From: Pseudovibrio japonicus
Lineage (GTDB): Bacteria; Pseudomonadota; Alphaproteobacteria; Rhizobiales; Stappiaceae
Length of the DNA stretch: 64,000 bases
Direction: 5' to 3'
Assembly: GCF_014651595.1 (NCBI RefSeq)
Contig: NZ_BMXE01000007.1
Span: 124,001 to 188,000, forward strand
Shown: piece after piece, positions 16,488 to 24,489 of the stretch
Layout of the letters: each line of letters opens with the position of its first letter
How positions within the stretch are numbered: the stretch's first letter is position 1
Program-made: the position numbers and the translations under genes
Notes under the pieces: model-generated
What the model was told of the DNA's origin: nothing
What the model saw: the letters and a program-made list of their open reading frames with translations, nothing else
Database searches by the model: none

Positions 16488-17381
16488 ATGGCCTCTTGTT
16501 CATGTCAGACAAGTTGGCCTATAGGTGGGTCTTGGAAGTATGCGGGTGTCGAGAGAGAACCCATTGAAATAAATAAGATTATGAGTTCAGCATCGGAAAT
16601 CATCGGCAAGTGGAAGCTGCAACTGCTCCCAAGCAGCGCCTACTGTGTCGCCTATACCGCACCTCAGGCTTCAGTGGGGTTTGCCTTCGAAAGCCAGCGC
16701 GGGGTCCATTCATTTGACAGTGACCGGCGGGTGGACTTCTGGACCCACCCCAATAGCCTCGCTTTTGTGCCTGAAGGGTGCAACGTTAGGTCGGAAAGTG
16801 ACCGCGGCGGAGAGTATCTGACCTTCACTGTTCCAGCAGAGCATGTGCGCACCGATGAAAACGCTCTGCGCTTCAATCATGCAGTCTCTCCTACAGCTAT
16901 TGCCGCTGCTTACCAACTGCGCAAATCTCTTATCTCAGGTGAGCTTGCAGATGGTCTGTTTCTGGAAACGCAATTGTTTGCCTTGCTGAATGTGGTGGAA
17001 CAGGTACACGCAGGCGCCTACGAAGTACCTCAATCCGGTGCGTCCATGACACCTGCACGCTTGAGGCGCATCGAGGATTATGTTGAAGCGCAGCTGGATA
17101 AGACAATTTCGATTGATGATCTGGCAAAGTGCGTTGACCTGTCTGCAGGCTTCTTCAACCGATCGTTCAAGGCAGCAACCGGCAAAACACCGCATGAATA
17201 TGTGGTGGAACGCCGCGTGGCGCGTGCCCGCCTGCATCTTAGCACGTCGCGGAAAAGCCTTAGCGACATTGCCCTTGCCTGCGGGTTTTCCTCCCATGCC
17301 CACATGAGCACAACCCTGCGCAAACGCCTCGACGTGACCCCCAGCCAACTCATAAGCATTGGTCAGACCCGCCGAGTGTAG
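16488..17381 (+). CDS. AraC family transcriptional regulator
   Basis: A regulator of 297 residues from ATG 16488, with an N-terminal sensing part (about 40-165) and a C-terminal double HTH (about 185-290: RRIEDYVEAQLDKTISIDDLAKCVDLSAGFFNRSFK and SDIALACGFSSHAHMSTTLRKRL). Family similarity begins near residue 36, so translation may start at ATG 16581 (MSSASEIIGKW); no convincing ribosome-binding site decides between them. It is divergent from the dehydratase-like gene across 96 bases. The long gap 17382-17587 to the next gene shows nothing recognised. Confidence 0.88.
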   Translation: MASCSCQTSWPIGGSWKYAGVEREPIEINKIMSSASEIIGKWKLQLLPSSAYCVAYTAPQASVGFAFESQRGVHSFDSDRRVDFWTHPNSLAFVPEGCNVRSESDRGGEYLTFTVPAEHVRTDENALRFNHAVSPTAIAAAYQLRKSLISGELADGLFLETQLFALLNVVEQVHAGAYEVPQSGASMTPARLRRIEDYVEAQLDKTISIDDLAKCVDLSAGFFNRSFKAATGKTPHEYVVERRVARARLHLSTSRKSLSDIALACGFSSHAHMSTTLRKRLDVTPSQLISIGQTRRV

Positions 17382-17587
17382 GTAAGCTCTGGAGCTGCCG
17401 GTCCTATCGCCTTGCATAGTTGAGATGCAATGCGGCGTTCACTGAAACACACTGCGGCTTCAAAAACTCATGCAGGATCATTAGTGAGAGGAAAGTGTAT
17501 CTGACCCAATGGGGCTAATTGCTTTTGCTGGCATGGGTCAGGTCCTTGGTTCTTTCCCCAAAAGAGCGCGATCTAATTAAAGTAACG

Positions 17588-17929
17588 CTACTCCGATACC
17601 TCAATCACCTTCGCCCATTCTTTCGCTAAAGCACCCAATGGCACCAGTTGCCGGTAGGTTTTCTCGCCCAAAGGCGTGGCTGCGTATCCTTCGTCGACGC
17701 GATGGATAAACTGGGCATCGCGAAGGTCCTTCAGTCGGCTGTTTAAAACCGCTGGTGAAATGCCCTCGCACTTTGCTTGCAGGTCGCGAAATGTGAGCGG
17801 GCCATTCTCGCAGGTAACCCACAAAACGCCCATTGCCCATCTCCGGCCAAACAGGTCAAAGAGCGCCATAATTGGGGCACCACTGCGTGATCCGCGAACG
17901 GGCTCTCCGGGCTTTGGAATATTACTCAT
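17588..17929 (-). CDS. HxlR family transcriptional regulator
   Basis: A compact winged-HTH regulator of 113 residues: SGAPIMALFDLFGRRWAMGVLWVTCENGPLTFRDLQAKCEGISPAVLNSRLKDLRDAQFIHR is the HxlR core. I set the start at ATG 17929 (MSNIPKPGEP); a longer in-frame extension to 18094 would run through the operator region and lacks family similarity. Many HxlR proteins sense aldehydes or redox stress. It lies divergent from the SMP-30 gene, with two copies of GCTAT-N7-ATAGC between the start codons, which suits autoregulation and control of the neighbour. Confidence 0.9.
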   Translation of the reverse strand: MSNIPKPGEPVRGSRSGAPIMALFDLFGRRWAMGVLWVTCENGPLTFRDLQAKCEGISPAVLNSRLKDLRDAQFIHRVDEGYAATPLGEKTYRQLVPLGALAKEWAKVIEVSE

Positions 17930-17935
17930 GATATT

Positions 17936-17989
17936 GCTATTGATTTCATAGCGGATCTCCATTAATGCTGTCGCTATCAAATCAATAGC
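17936..17989. promoter_or_regulatory. Double dyad operator, GCTAT-N7-ATAGC twice
   Basis: Two 17-bp dyads, at 17936-17952 and 17973-17989, each read GCTAT-N7-ATAGC. The two are also inverted copies of each other: the 20-base segments 17934-17953 and 17972-17991 form an inverted repeat with one mismatch. Centres are 37 bases apart, between the hxlR-like and SMP-30 starts. This strongly suggests two regulator dimers. Confidence 0.75.
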
Positions 17990-18013
17990 AACTTGCAGAT
18001 CCAGGGTAAACCC

Positions 18014-18931
18014 ATGCAACTGAAAACCGAAAACTATGAAGTTAGAGATCCACGGTTTCGTAGGAGTGTGAAACTGGCGGAACCAGTTGAGCAAATCTGG
18101 ACGGGCGGGAAATGGACCGAGGGGCCCGTTTATTCACCAGCTTATCGGTCGTTCTTATGGAGCGATATTCCAAACGACAGGAAACTCAGGTGGGATGAGT
18201 TAACTGGGGCCGTGGGAGATTTTAAGAGTGGTCAAGGCAGATACACAAACGGCAGTACTTTGGATCGCGAAGGACGGATCGTGAGTTGCGAGCATGGAAC
18301 TCGCAGTTTGACTCGCATAGAGCACGATGGTTCCGTCAAAACCCTTGTCGATCGTTTTCAGGGAAAAAAGCTTAACAGTCCCAACGACGTCGTTGTTCAC
18401 AGCGATGGATCTATATGGTTCACCGATCCGGCATATGGAATCGAAACGGATTATGAAGGCTTTCAGGCAGAGCAGGAACAAGACGGTGAACACGTCTATC
18501 GTTTTGATCCGGTCTCTGGGGAATGCAAGCGCGTGGCAGACGATTTTGCCTGTCCGAATGGCTTGGCGTTCTCTCTCGATCAACAGACACTTTATATAGT
18601 CGATTCGGGCGGGACGCGTTACCAAAGCGGCGAACACCACATTCGCAAGTTTGCTGTAAACGCGGATGGCAGCCTGTCAGGCGGGGAAGTTTTCGCTGAG
18701 TGTGAGAGTGGCTTCTTTGATGGTTTCAGGCTGGATACTCAGGGCCGCATCTGGACCAGTGCGGGTGATGGTGTTCATTGTTACCATCCTGACGGTACAC
18801 TGCTTGGCAAAGTGTTTGTTCCTGAGGAGGTTTCAAATCTTTGTTTTGGCGGGCTGAAACGTAATCGGTTATTTATCACTGCCTCATCCAGCGTTTATTC
18901 CGTGCTTCTGGCAACAACAGGCGCTCCGTGA
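18014..18931 (+). CDS. SMP-30/gluconolactonase family protein
   Basis: A six-bladed beta-propeller lactonase of about 305 residues. The metal-site residues of the family are visible: Glu in WTEGPVYSP, Asn in LNSPNDVVVHSDGSIWFTDPAYG, Asn in CPNGLAFSLD and Asp in FFDGFRLDTQGRIWTS. Sugar or other lactones are the usual substrates. Start at ATG 18014 was chosen because CAGGG is placed before it and because an earlier ATG (17993) directly abuts the operator. There is no signal peptide. It is divergent from hxlR and likely repressed by it; transcription ends toward the bidirectional hairpin at 18965. Confidence 0.9.
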   Translation: MQLKTENYEVRDPRFRRSVKLAEPVEQIWTGGKWTEGPVYSPAYRSFLWSDIPNDRKLRWDELTGAVGDFKSGQGRYTNGSTLDREGRIVSCEHGTRSLTRIEHDGSVKTLVDRFQGKKLNSPNDVVVHSDGSIWFTDPAYGIETDYEGFQAEQEQDGEHVYRFDPVSGECKRVADDFACPNGLAFSLDQQTLYIVDSGGTRYQSGEHHIRKFAVNADGSLSGGEVFAECESGFFDGFRLDTQGRIWTSAGDGVHCYHPDGTLLGKVFVPEEVSNLCFGGLKRNRLFITASSSVYSVLLATTGAP

Positions 18932-18957
18932 CCTGCCTTGGTATTGGGGCATACGTA

Positions 18958-19000
18958 ATAAAAAATGGGCCAGAGCATTTCAAAGTATGCTCTGGCCCAT
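18958..19000 (-). terminator. Strong terminator of the PTS operon
   Basis: A perfect 14-bp stem ATGGGCCAGAGCAT (18965-18978) with its complement (18987-19000). Read on the minus strand it is followed by TTTTTTATT. It lies between the convergent SMP-30 and PTS genes; on the plus strand the U-tract is missing, so it mainly serves the minus-strand operon. Confidence 0.88.
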
Positions 19001-19048
19001 ATTGTTCTGGGTCAACTCTTAGTCTTCCCAGTGGGGGAACTTGATGGC

Positions 19049-20731
19049 TCAGGCGCCGACCATTTGCTCTTTAATTTCACTTGCAAGCTGGTCTGCGATT
19101 GGGCCGACAACCACCTGTACAGAACCGGCAGCTGGTTTGATCACGCCGTGGGCGCCAAGGCGTTTCAAGGCGCCCTCATCAATCTGGGTGTTGCTGACAA
19201 CTTCCAGACGCAACCGGGTCGCACAGGCATCCACACTCTTGATGTTGGCTTGCCCGCCAAGTGCACGCAGATACGATGCAGCGCGATTATCGGCAGGAGC
19301 TGGTGCTGAGCTGGCACTCAGGACCGCCTTCACTTCAGCGGAGAGCTGGTCTGCGATTGGACCAACAACCACCTGCACGGAACCCACAGCTGGCTTGATC
19401 AGTCCAAACGCGCCGAGTGCTTTGAGCGGAGCCTCTGTGATGATGGCGTTGTCCTTAACCTTCAGGCGCAGGCGAGTTGCACATGCATCCACCTCTACGA
19501 TGTTTTGAGCACCTCCCAGTGCTTTCACAAAGCCAACTGCTTTATTGACTTCCTCTACCGGAGTTGCTGTAGCGTCATCTTGAGCTTCTGCGTCCTCTTC
19601 ACGGCCAATTGTGTGAAGGTTGAACAACTTGATCGCACCAACAAACAGGAAGTAGTAGATGGCGAAGAACACAGCGCCAACTGGGATTAGCAGAAGCGGC
19701 TTGGTGGAAATGCCAAAGTTGATAACATAGTCAAACAGACCGGCAGAGAACCCGAAGCCCAACTTCACGCCCAGCACATCCATGACAGCCATAGATACAC
19801 CAGTCAGGATAGCGTGGATCACGAACAGTGCAGGTGCAAGGAACATGAACGTAAATTCGATCGGCTCTGTAATGCCGGTCAGGAAAGACGTCAGGCCCAT
19901 TGAAAGCAGGACACCACCCACCGCAGCGCGGTTTTCAGGCTTAGCACAGCGGTACATGGCCAGACATGCGGCTGGCAGACCAAACATCATGACCGGGAAG
20001 TAACCCGCCATATAAGAGCCAGCGGTTGGGTCCAGAGCAAAGAAGCGGTTCAGGTCACCCGTGATCACGTCACCAGCTGCATTGGTGAAGTCGCCAAGAA
20101 TAAACCAAACGATGTTGTTCAGGATGTGGTGCAGACCCGTGATGATCAGCAGGCGGTTCAGCATGCCATAGAGGAACAGACCAAACTCACCCATGTGGGT
20201 TAGGCCGTCGGTCAGGGCAGTCAAAGCACTGTCAAATGTTGACCAACCATAGCCGAAGAAAGCGGCAACGACCAATCCTGCGAAACCGGTGACGATTGGC
20301 ACAAAACGGCGGCCACCGAAGAAGGCAAGGTAATCCGGAAGTTTGATGTCCTTGTACTTGTTGTAAAGCGTACCAGCGACAATCCCCATGATAATGCCGA
20401 TTGGAATGGAGATACGGCCTTCCATGTTAGTCGCCATATCTGGATCAAGGTTGGCCAGGACGACGGCTCCCTGTTGGGCAATCAAGAACCCAACAAGGCC
20501 AGCAAGACCTGCTGCCCCGTGATTTTCCTTAGCAAAGCCAACCGCAATACCTACTGCAAACAACATACCCAGATTGGCAAAGATCGCGCCACCTGCGGAG
20601 GCGATGAAGGGAATGTTGAGAAGGTCTGGTTGACCGATGCGCAGCAAAATTGCTGCCACGGGCAACACAGCGATTGGAAGCATCAAAGAGCGGCCAAGTT
20701 TCTGGACACCCGCGAATGCGTTGTTTGACAT
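19049..20731 (-). CDS. PTS permease EIIC with two EIIB domains (GlcNAc/glucose class)
   Basis: Inner-membrane sugar importer that phosphorylates its substrate. The 560-residue protein starts with LGRSLMLPIAVLPVAAILLRIG, the first helix of the glucose/N-acetylglucosamine EIIC class; ITEPIEFTFMFLAP is the conserved substrate-site loop. After a linker (about 375-392) two EIIB domains follow, each with the phosphocysteine motif VDACATRLRL (Cys near 415 and near 500). About 80-residue EIIB units in tandem are not the standard NagE layout. The EIIA domain is absent. It is the last gene of the operon murQ-like/EI-like/PTS and lies 15 bases after the EI-like gene. The co-located NagB-II and NagA support GlcNAc, and the MurQ-like etherase supports MurNAc, as substrate. 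Confidence 0.93.
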   Translation of the reverse strand: MSNNAFAGVQKLGRSLMLPIAVLPVAAILLRIGQPDLLNIPFIASAGGAIFANLGMLFAVGIAVGFAKENHGAAGLAGLVGFLIAQQGAVVLANLDPDMATNMEGRISIPIGIIMGIVAGTLYNKYKDIKLPDYLAFFGGRRFVPIVTGFAGLVVAAFFGYGWSTFDSALTALTDGLTHMGEFGLFLYGMLNRLLIITGLHHILNNIVWFILGDFTNAAGDVITGDLNRFFALDPTAGSYMAGYFPVMMFGLPAACLAMYRCAKPENRAAVGGVLLSMGLTSFLTGITEPIEFTFMFLAPALFVIHAILTGVSMAVMDVLGVKLGFGFSAGLFDYVINFGISTKPLLLIPVGAVFFAIYYFLFVGAIKLFNLHTIGREEDAEAQDDATATPVEEVNKAVGFVKALGGAQNIVEVDACATRLRLKVKDNAIITEAPLKALGAFGLIKPAVGSVQVVVGPIADQLSAEVKAVLSASSAPAPADNRAASYLRALGGQANIKSVDACATRLRLEVVSNTQIDEGALKRLGAHGVIKPAAGSVQVVVGPIADQLASEIKEQMVGA

Positions 20732-20746
20732 TTTATGTCCTCCCTC

Positions 20747-21481
20747 TCAGTGCTCTCGTGAGACTGAGACTAACCCATTTATTATGGTCGGCATTTTCTC
20801 TTCAGGTTCGGAGAGCAAATACCTCACATCAGTTGATGTTTCGGTGTTCAAAGCAGACCCAGCCCAAACTCTGGAATCTGCCAGACGTAAAGTGCGAATA
20901 AGCGTTTTGACTGGAGCGCTCATCGCTGGTGTTCCTGCAAGTTCAGTCACACCCAACCCAATAGGAAAGCGAGCAGCGGCCTGATCGTAGGCAGCTGTGC
21001 CACATACTGCGACCCTCCGTTTTTTGGAGCAGGCGCTGCTGGTAATATGATCGTTCGATGGCAATGCGTCCTTTGTGGACGTGTGCGCTGGATTTCCGCA
21101 GTCCATTACCAAATCGAACTGGTTTAAATCGCGGGTGCTGAGGGAGAAGAACACTGCTTCTTCCGCAAGCTGTGCTGTGCTTAACGCAGCAGTCGGAACT
21201 ATAAATAGGGCGCCAATATCAATGGGGTCTTCTGGACCCAACCTGCTCTGCCCTTGGTCTTTATTTATCATGCGGACGCGCAGTTTGTTGACATCGGCTG
21301 CCATTGGAACCAAGCGCCTTTTAAGGCCATAAGCCTCGAAGTGCAAGCTCGCCCGCAGCAATGCGCTTAAAAGCGCCTCGTTCTTAAATATTCCGCACTC
21401 AGACGCAGGCATTTCATCGGCGCCTTTACTTAGTGCGGTTGCATAGGCATGAACAGGAGTTTGTTGCTCTTTTAGCATCAT
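20747..21481 (-). CDS. Free-standing, degenerate C-terminal domain of PTS enzyme I
   Basis: A 244-residue protein aligning, from memory of E. coli EI, with the second half of the PEP-binding barrel: LLSALLRAS, RRLVPMAADVNKLR, DIGALFIVPTAALSTAQLAEEAVFFSLSTRDLNQFDLVMDCGN, VAVCGTAAYD and IGLGVTELAGTPAMSAPVKTLIRTL. The N-terminal HPr-binding/phosphohistidine domain and the first barrel strands are missing. Active-site positions look lost: the metal Glu of the VETPAA motif is Ile, the Asn of GTND is Arg (STRD), and the Arg of DRGN is Cys; the Asp and the acid Cys remain. It overlaps murQ by four bases and is followed 15 bases later by the PTS permease, so it is probably translated. A regulatory or scaffold role is speculation; a decaying gene is the alternative. 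Confidence 0.78.
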   Translation of the reverse strand: MMLKEQQTPVHAYATALSKGADEMPASECGIFKNEALLSALLRASLHFEAYGLKRRLVPMAADVNKLRVRMINKDQGQSRLGPEDPIDIGALFIVPTAALSTAQLAEEAVFFSLSTRDLNQFDLVMDCGNPAHTSTKDALPSNDHITSSACSKKRRVAVCGTAAYDQAAARFPIGLGVTELAGTPAMSAPVKTLIRTLRLADSRVWAGSALNTETSTDVRYLLSEPEEKMPTIINGLVSVSREH

Positions 21482-22383
21482 GAGCTGCTGGCCTTGCTCG
21501 GAAGGGCGTGGCGCAATACACCGTTGGCGAGGTGGAGCTGATCGTCAATTTGGTCTGCAGGCACTCCGGCCAATCCCAACACCGCGCGCTTGACTGAACC
21601 CAATTCTGTAAACGCATTTCTTGCCAGCTCTTCGGAGACTTCAGCAATTTGCGCAGTCATGGTGACACAGCGGTTCTGTAGTTTTTTGTTAGATGGCCGC
21701 ACGTTGACCATAAGGTTGTCGTGCACGGCGCCCAGCTGTGTCATGAGCCCTGTCGAAAACAGATTGAAGAGGATTTTTTGAGCGGTTCCAGCGCCCATCC
21801 GGGTGGACCCAGCGATCACTTCCGCTCCTGTTTCGGCCACGACCATATATTGGGCGACAGCTTCCATGTCTGACTGGCTGTTATTGGCAAAGCCCACTGT
21901 CAGTGCGCCAAGGTCGCGTGCTCTTTTCAGTGCTTGCAGGGTAAATTCAACAGCACCGCTGGCAGAAACGCCAATCACAACATCTGCCTCACAAACTCTG
22001 AGTGCATTGATCCTGTCGATGGCAACATCTCCAGAATCTTCAAGAGCATCAGACAAGCCATTGGTCAAGTCAGTGCCGCCTGGCAACACAACAACCATGC
22101 GTTCCTCTGGCCAGTCAAATGTCGAGCCCAGTTCAAGGCTATCAAGTAGGGAAATGACGCCGGAGGAGCCTGCCCCCACATAAATGAGCCGACCGTCGGT
22201 GGTGCGGAGGTGATGGGCAGCTGCTTGGATGGAGCGTGAGAGAGACGGCAGGGCTGGTAGCACAGAAGCGGTGGCGCGCATTTGACCATCCCACAGCGCA
22301 GACAGAATTTCACTGGTCTCCCAGGTGTCCAGTCCGCGATACTTGCTTGAGATTGCTTCTGTGTTTTTTGACATTTCCCCCAC
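21478..22383 (-). CDS. murQ: N-acetylmuramic acid 6-phosphate etherase (MurQ-like)
   Basis: Cleaves the lactyl ether of MurNAc-6-phosphate to give GlcNAc-6-phosphate. The 301-residue SIS protein matches MurQ at LDTWETSEIL, GRLIYVGAGSSGVISLLDSLELGSTF, VVIGVSASGAVEFTLQAL, GAEVIAGSTRMGAGTAQKILFNLFSTGLMTQLG and NLMVNVRPSNKKLQNR. The first glycine loop reads GAGSSGVISLLDSLE rather than GAGTSGRLGVLDASE, so it is divergent, but the STRM-AGTAQK and NLMV signatures are specific. It may start at 22383 (MGEMSKN) or nine bases later at MSKN. It is first in the minus-strand operon; a TGGYAT repeat pair lies 18 bases before the start. Confidence 0.88.
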   Translation of the reverse strand: MGEMSKNTEAISSKYRGLDTWETSEILSALWDGQMRATASVLPALPSLSRSIQAAAHHLRTTDGRLIYVGAGSSGVISLLDSLELGSTFDWPEERMVVVLPGGTDLTNGLSDALEDSGDVAIDRINALRVCEADVVIGVSASGAVEFTLQALKRARDLGALTVGFANNSQSDMEAVAQYMVVAETGAEVIAGSTRMGAGTAQKILFNLFSTGLMTQLGAVHDNLMVNVRPSNKKLQNRCVTMTAQIAEVSEELARNAFTELGSVKRAVLGLAGVPADQIDDQLHLANGVLRHALPSKASSS

Positions 22384-22400
22384 CCGACGTAGCGTCTAAA

Positions 22401-22417
22401 TGGCATTACATTGGCAT
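22401..22417. promoter_or_regulatory. TGGYAT direct-repeat operator copy 1
   Basis: TGGCAT at 22401-22406 and again at 22412-22417, 11 bases start to start, just upstream of the murQ-like start. Probable GntR binding site controlling the minus-strand operon; an additional TACCAAT half-site lies at 22431. Confidence 0.6.
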
Positions 22418-22462
22418 TTCTTTAACCTAGTACCAATTATTTCCTTATGCAACATAAAATTA

Positions 22463-22479
22463 ATGCCAAAAGGATACCA
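22463..22479. promoter_or_regulatory. TGGYAT direct-repeat operator copy 2 (inverted orientation)
   Basis: ATGCCA at 22463-22468 and ATACCA at 22474-22479; on the minus strand this reads TGGTAT-N5-TGGCAT with the same 11-base period. Confidence 0.55.
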
Positions 22480-22620
22480 AAGCGGAGATGCTTTGGATAT
22501 AAACAGGCCCGTTTTATAGATATATCATTGAAATATATGGAAATAATAGCGATAAATAAGAAGTATTACGAATGCATACAAAATCTTTCGGAAAAACTAT
22601 CATAAGCGATACTTGCAAAA

Positions 22621-22637
22621 TGGTATGTTATTGGTAT
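22621..22637. promoter_or_regulatory. TGGYAT direct-repeat operator copy 3
   Basis: TGGTAT at 22621-22626 and 22632-22637, 32 bases before the GntR start codon at 22669. The same 11-base spacing suggests one regulator binds all three copies and autoregulates. Confidence 0.6.
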
Positions 22638-22668
22638 TTTGAATTATCGTCGTGAAATTGGAAATCCT

Positions 22669-23430
22669 ATGTCTCTGATTGGGAAGAAACTCGGTGCGCT
22701 TCAGCCAACGGATTTGTCCGCTGATTTGCCACTCCCGTTGTATCTGCAATTGGCGAAGCATCTGCGCGCGCAGATAACAAGCGGCAAGCTGGGGGCCAAC
22801 GAATCCCTGCCCGCTGAGCGGGAGTTGGCTGAGTTCCTGAATGTGTCCCGCGTGACGGTCCGCAAAGCGCTGGGGGTGCTGGCGAAGGAAGGGTTACTGA
22901 GCAACCGTCAAGGGTCCGGTTGGTTCACCAATTCCAGTCCCTATGTTGAGCAGCGGCTGTCGACGCTCACCAGTTTTACAGAGGACATGCAATCTCGAGG
23001 GCTCAACGCTGGCGTCAGCTGGTTGGATCGAACAGTGTCCGCTGCAACCCCTGAAGAGACCCTTTTGCTGAATCTGAGGCCAGGAGAGCGCGTGAGCCGT
23101 TTGAACCGGCTGCGGCTTGCTGGCGATAAACCCTTGTGCATTGAGCTGAGCGTGCTTCCGGTTAAGTACCTTCCCGATCCGTTTGCCGTTCAGGGCTCCC
23201 TCTACGGCCACTTACGAGAACTGGGAGCCGCCCCTTTCCGGGCTTTGCAACGACTGAGTGCGGTGAGCTTGATCGCGGATCTGGCAGGGAAGCTTGATCT
23301 GCCGGAAGGAGCCCCTGCTCTTTACATCGAACGGCGTACCTTTCTTAAAGATGGTGCGCCTCTTGAATTTGTGTCTTCCCACTATAGAGGCGACGCTTAC
23401 GATTTCGTCGTAGAGCTTGCGCTGGCGTAA
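22669..23430 (+). CDS. GntR family regulator (HutC/UTRA type), likely amino-sugar repressor
   Basis: A 253-residue regulator with an N-terminal winged HTH (PLYLQLAKHLRAQITSGKLGANESLPAERELAEFLNVSRVTVRKALGVLAKEGLL) and a UTRA ligand domain (about 95-250, with RLRLAGDKPLCIELSVLP and PLEFVSSHYRGDAYDFVVEL). Domain layout equals NagR/NagQ/DasR-type proteins, which sense GlcN-6-P or GlcNAc-6-P. Start ATG 22669 was chosen over the upstream TTG at 22639 because similarity begins after it. It is followed 21 bases later by the NagB-II gene and then nagA; the TGGYAT repeats on both sides of the divergent gap are its probable sites. Confidence 0.93.
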   Translation: MSLIGKKLGALQPTDLSADLPLPLYLQLAKHLRAQITSGKLGANESLPAERELAEFLNVSRVTVRKALGVLAKEGLLSNRQGSGWFTNSSPYVEQRLSTLTSFTEDMQSRGLNAGVSWLDRTVSAATPEETLLLNLRPGERVSRLNRLRLAGDKPLCIELSVLPVKYLPDPFAVQGSLYGHLRELGAAPFRALQRLSAVSLIADLAGKLDLPEGAPALYIERRTFLKDGAPLEFVSSHYRGDAYDFVVELALA

Positions 23431-23451
23431 CTCCGAAAAAAGGCAATAACA

Positions 23452-24489
23452 ATGGACTTAAAGCAACCCGACCGAACGCTCCTGGGCAAGGAAGCACTGG
23501 AAACTGCGGACCGGACCGTGCTTCAGTTTGAGCGCAACGCCGCTGTCCTTGCAGATCTTGGTGAGCGCCTAAAAAAGAACCCGCCACGCTTTGTTGTAAC
23601 GTGCGCCCGTGGCAGTTCTGATCATGCTGCGATGTATGGTAAGACGCTTATTGAAAACTATGCGGGCCGGGCCGTCGCTTCCGTCGGTATGAGCATCGCT
23701 TCTGTCTATGAACGCAGTCTTGACCTGCAGGACGCCTTGTTTATCGCGGTTTCACAATCCGGCCAAAGCCCTGATCTCTTGCATTTAACAGAAATGGCCA
23801 AGGCGCAAGGCGCACTAGTGCTTGCACTGGTGAATGAGGAAACAGCCCCGCTCAACGATCTGGCAGATGTGGCCATCCCATTGTGTGCGGGACCTGAGCG
23901 CAGTGTGGCGGCAACCAAGTCTTATATTTTGGCCTGTTCCGCCTTCCTCAGCCTCGTTGCTAAGTGGACGGACAATCCGGATCTTCTGAAAGCTATGGAG
24001 CAATTGCCAGAAGCGCTGCGCGCAGCCTCCAAGTTGGACTGGTCTCCGGCACTTGATCAGTTGCATGACACAAGAAACATGTTCGTTCTGGGCCGTGGGC
24101 TGAGCTTCGGTGTTGCGCTGGAAGCTGCCCTCAAACTGAAGGAAACCAGCCGTATCCATGCTGAAGCCTTTAGTGCAGCTGAGGTGATTCATGGACCTCT
24201 CGGCCTTGCCGGGTCGGGTCTGCCTGTTCTTGCGTTTGGCCAGAACGATGCAGCAGCTGACTCATTGCGCCAGACGATTGAACGGTTTGCATCTTTGGAA
24301 GGCAAAGTCCTTTCCGCTCTTGATGTGCCAGGTACGCAGAAGCTTCCGGTTGTTTCTGATGTTCATCCAGTCATCGAGCCGCTGTGCCAGCTGCAGAGTT
24401 TTTATCTGGCTGTTCAGCACCTTGCCATCAGCCGGGGAATTGACCCGGACAATCCACCGAACCTTCGCAAAGTGACGGAGACGCGGTAA
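23452..24489 (+). CDS. Glucosamine-6-phosphate deaminase, NagB-II (SIS) type
   Basis: Converts GlcN-6-P to fructose-6-P and ammonia using a GlmS-like double SIS fold without the glutaminase half. The 345-residue protein shows VTCARGSSDHAAMYGK, FIAVSQSGQSPDLLHL, PERSVAATKSYI, NMFVLGRGLSFGVALEAALKLKETSRIHAEAFSAAEVIHGPLGL and the C-terminal HLAISRGIDPDNPPNLRKVTET. This signature is typical of NagB-II/AgaS relatives adjacent to nagA. It lies between the GntR gene and nagA, overlapping nagA by one base (TAATG). An AAAAAAGGC element precedes the start. Confidence 0.92.
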   Translation: MDLKQPDRTLLGKEALETADRTVLQFERNAAVLADLGERLKKNPPRFVVTCARGSSDHAAMYGKTLIENYAGRAVASVGMSIASVYERSLDLQDALFIAVSQSGQSPDLLHLTEMAKAQGALVLALVNEETAPLNDLADVAIPLCAGPERSVAATKSYILACSAFLSLVAKWTDNPDLLKAMEQLPEALRAASKLDWSPALDQLHDTRNMFVLGRGLSFGVALEAALKLKETSRIHAEAFSAAEVIHGPLGLAGSGLPVLAFGQNDAAADSLRQTIERFASLEGKVLSALDVPGTQKLPVVSDVHPVIEPLCQLQSFYLAVQHLAISRGIDPDNPPNLRKVTETR

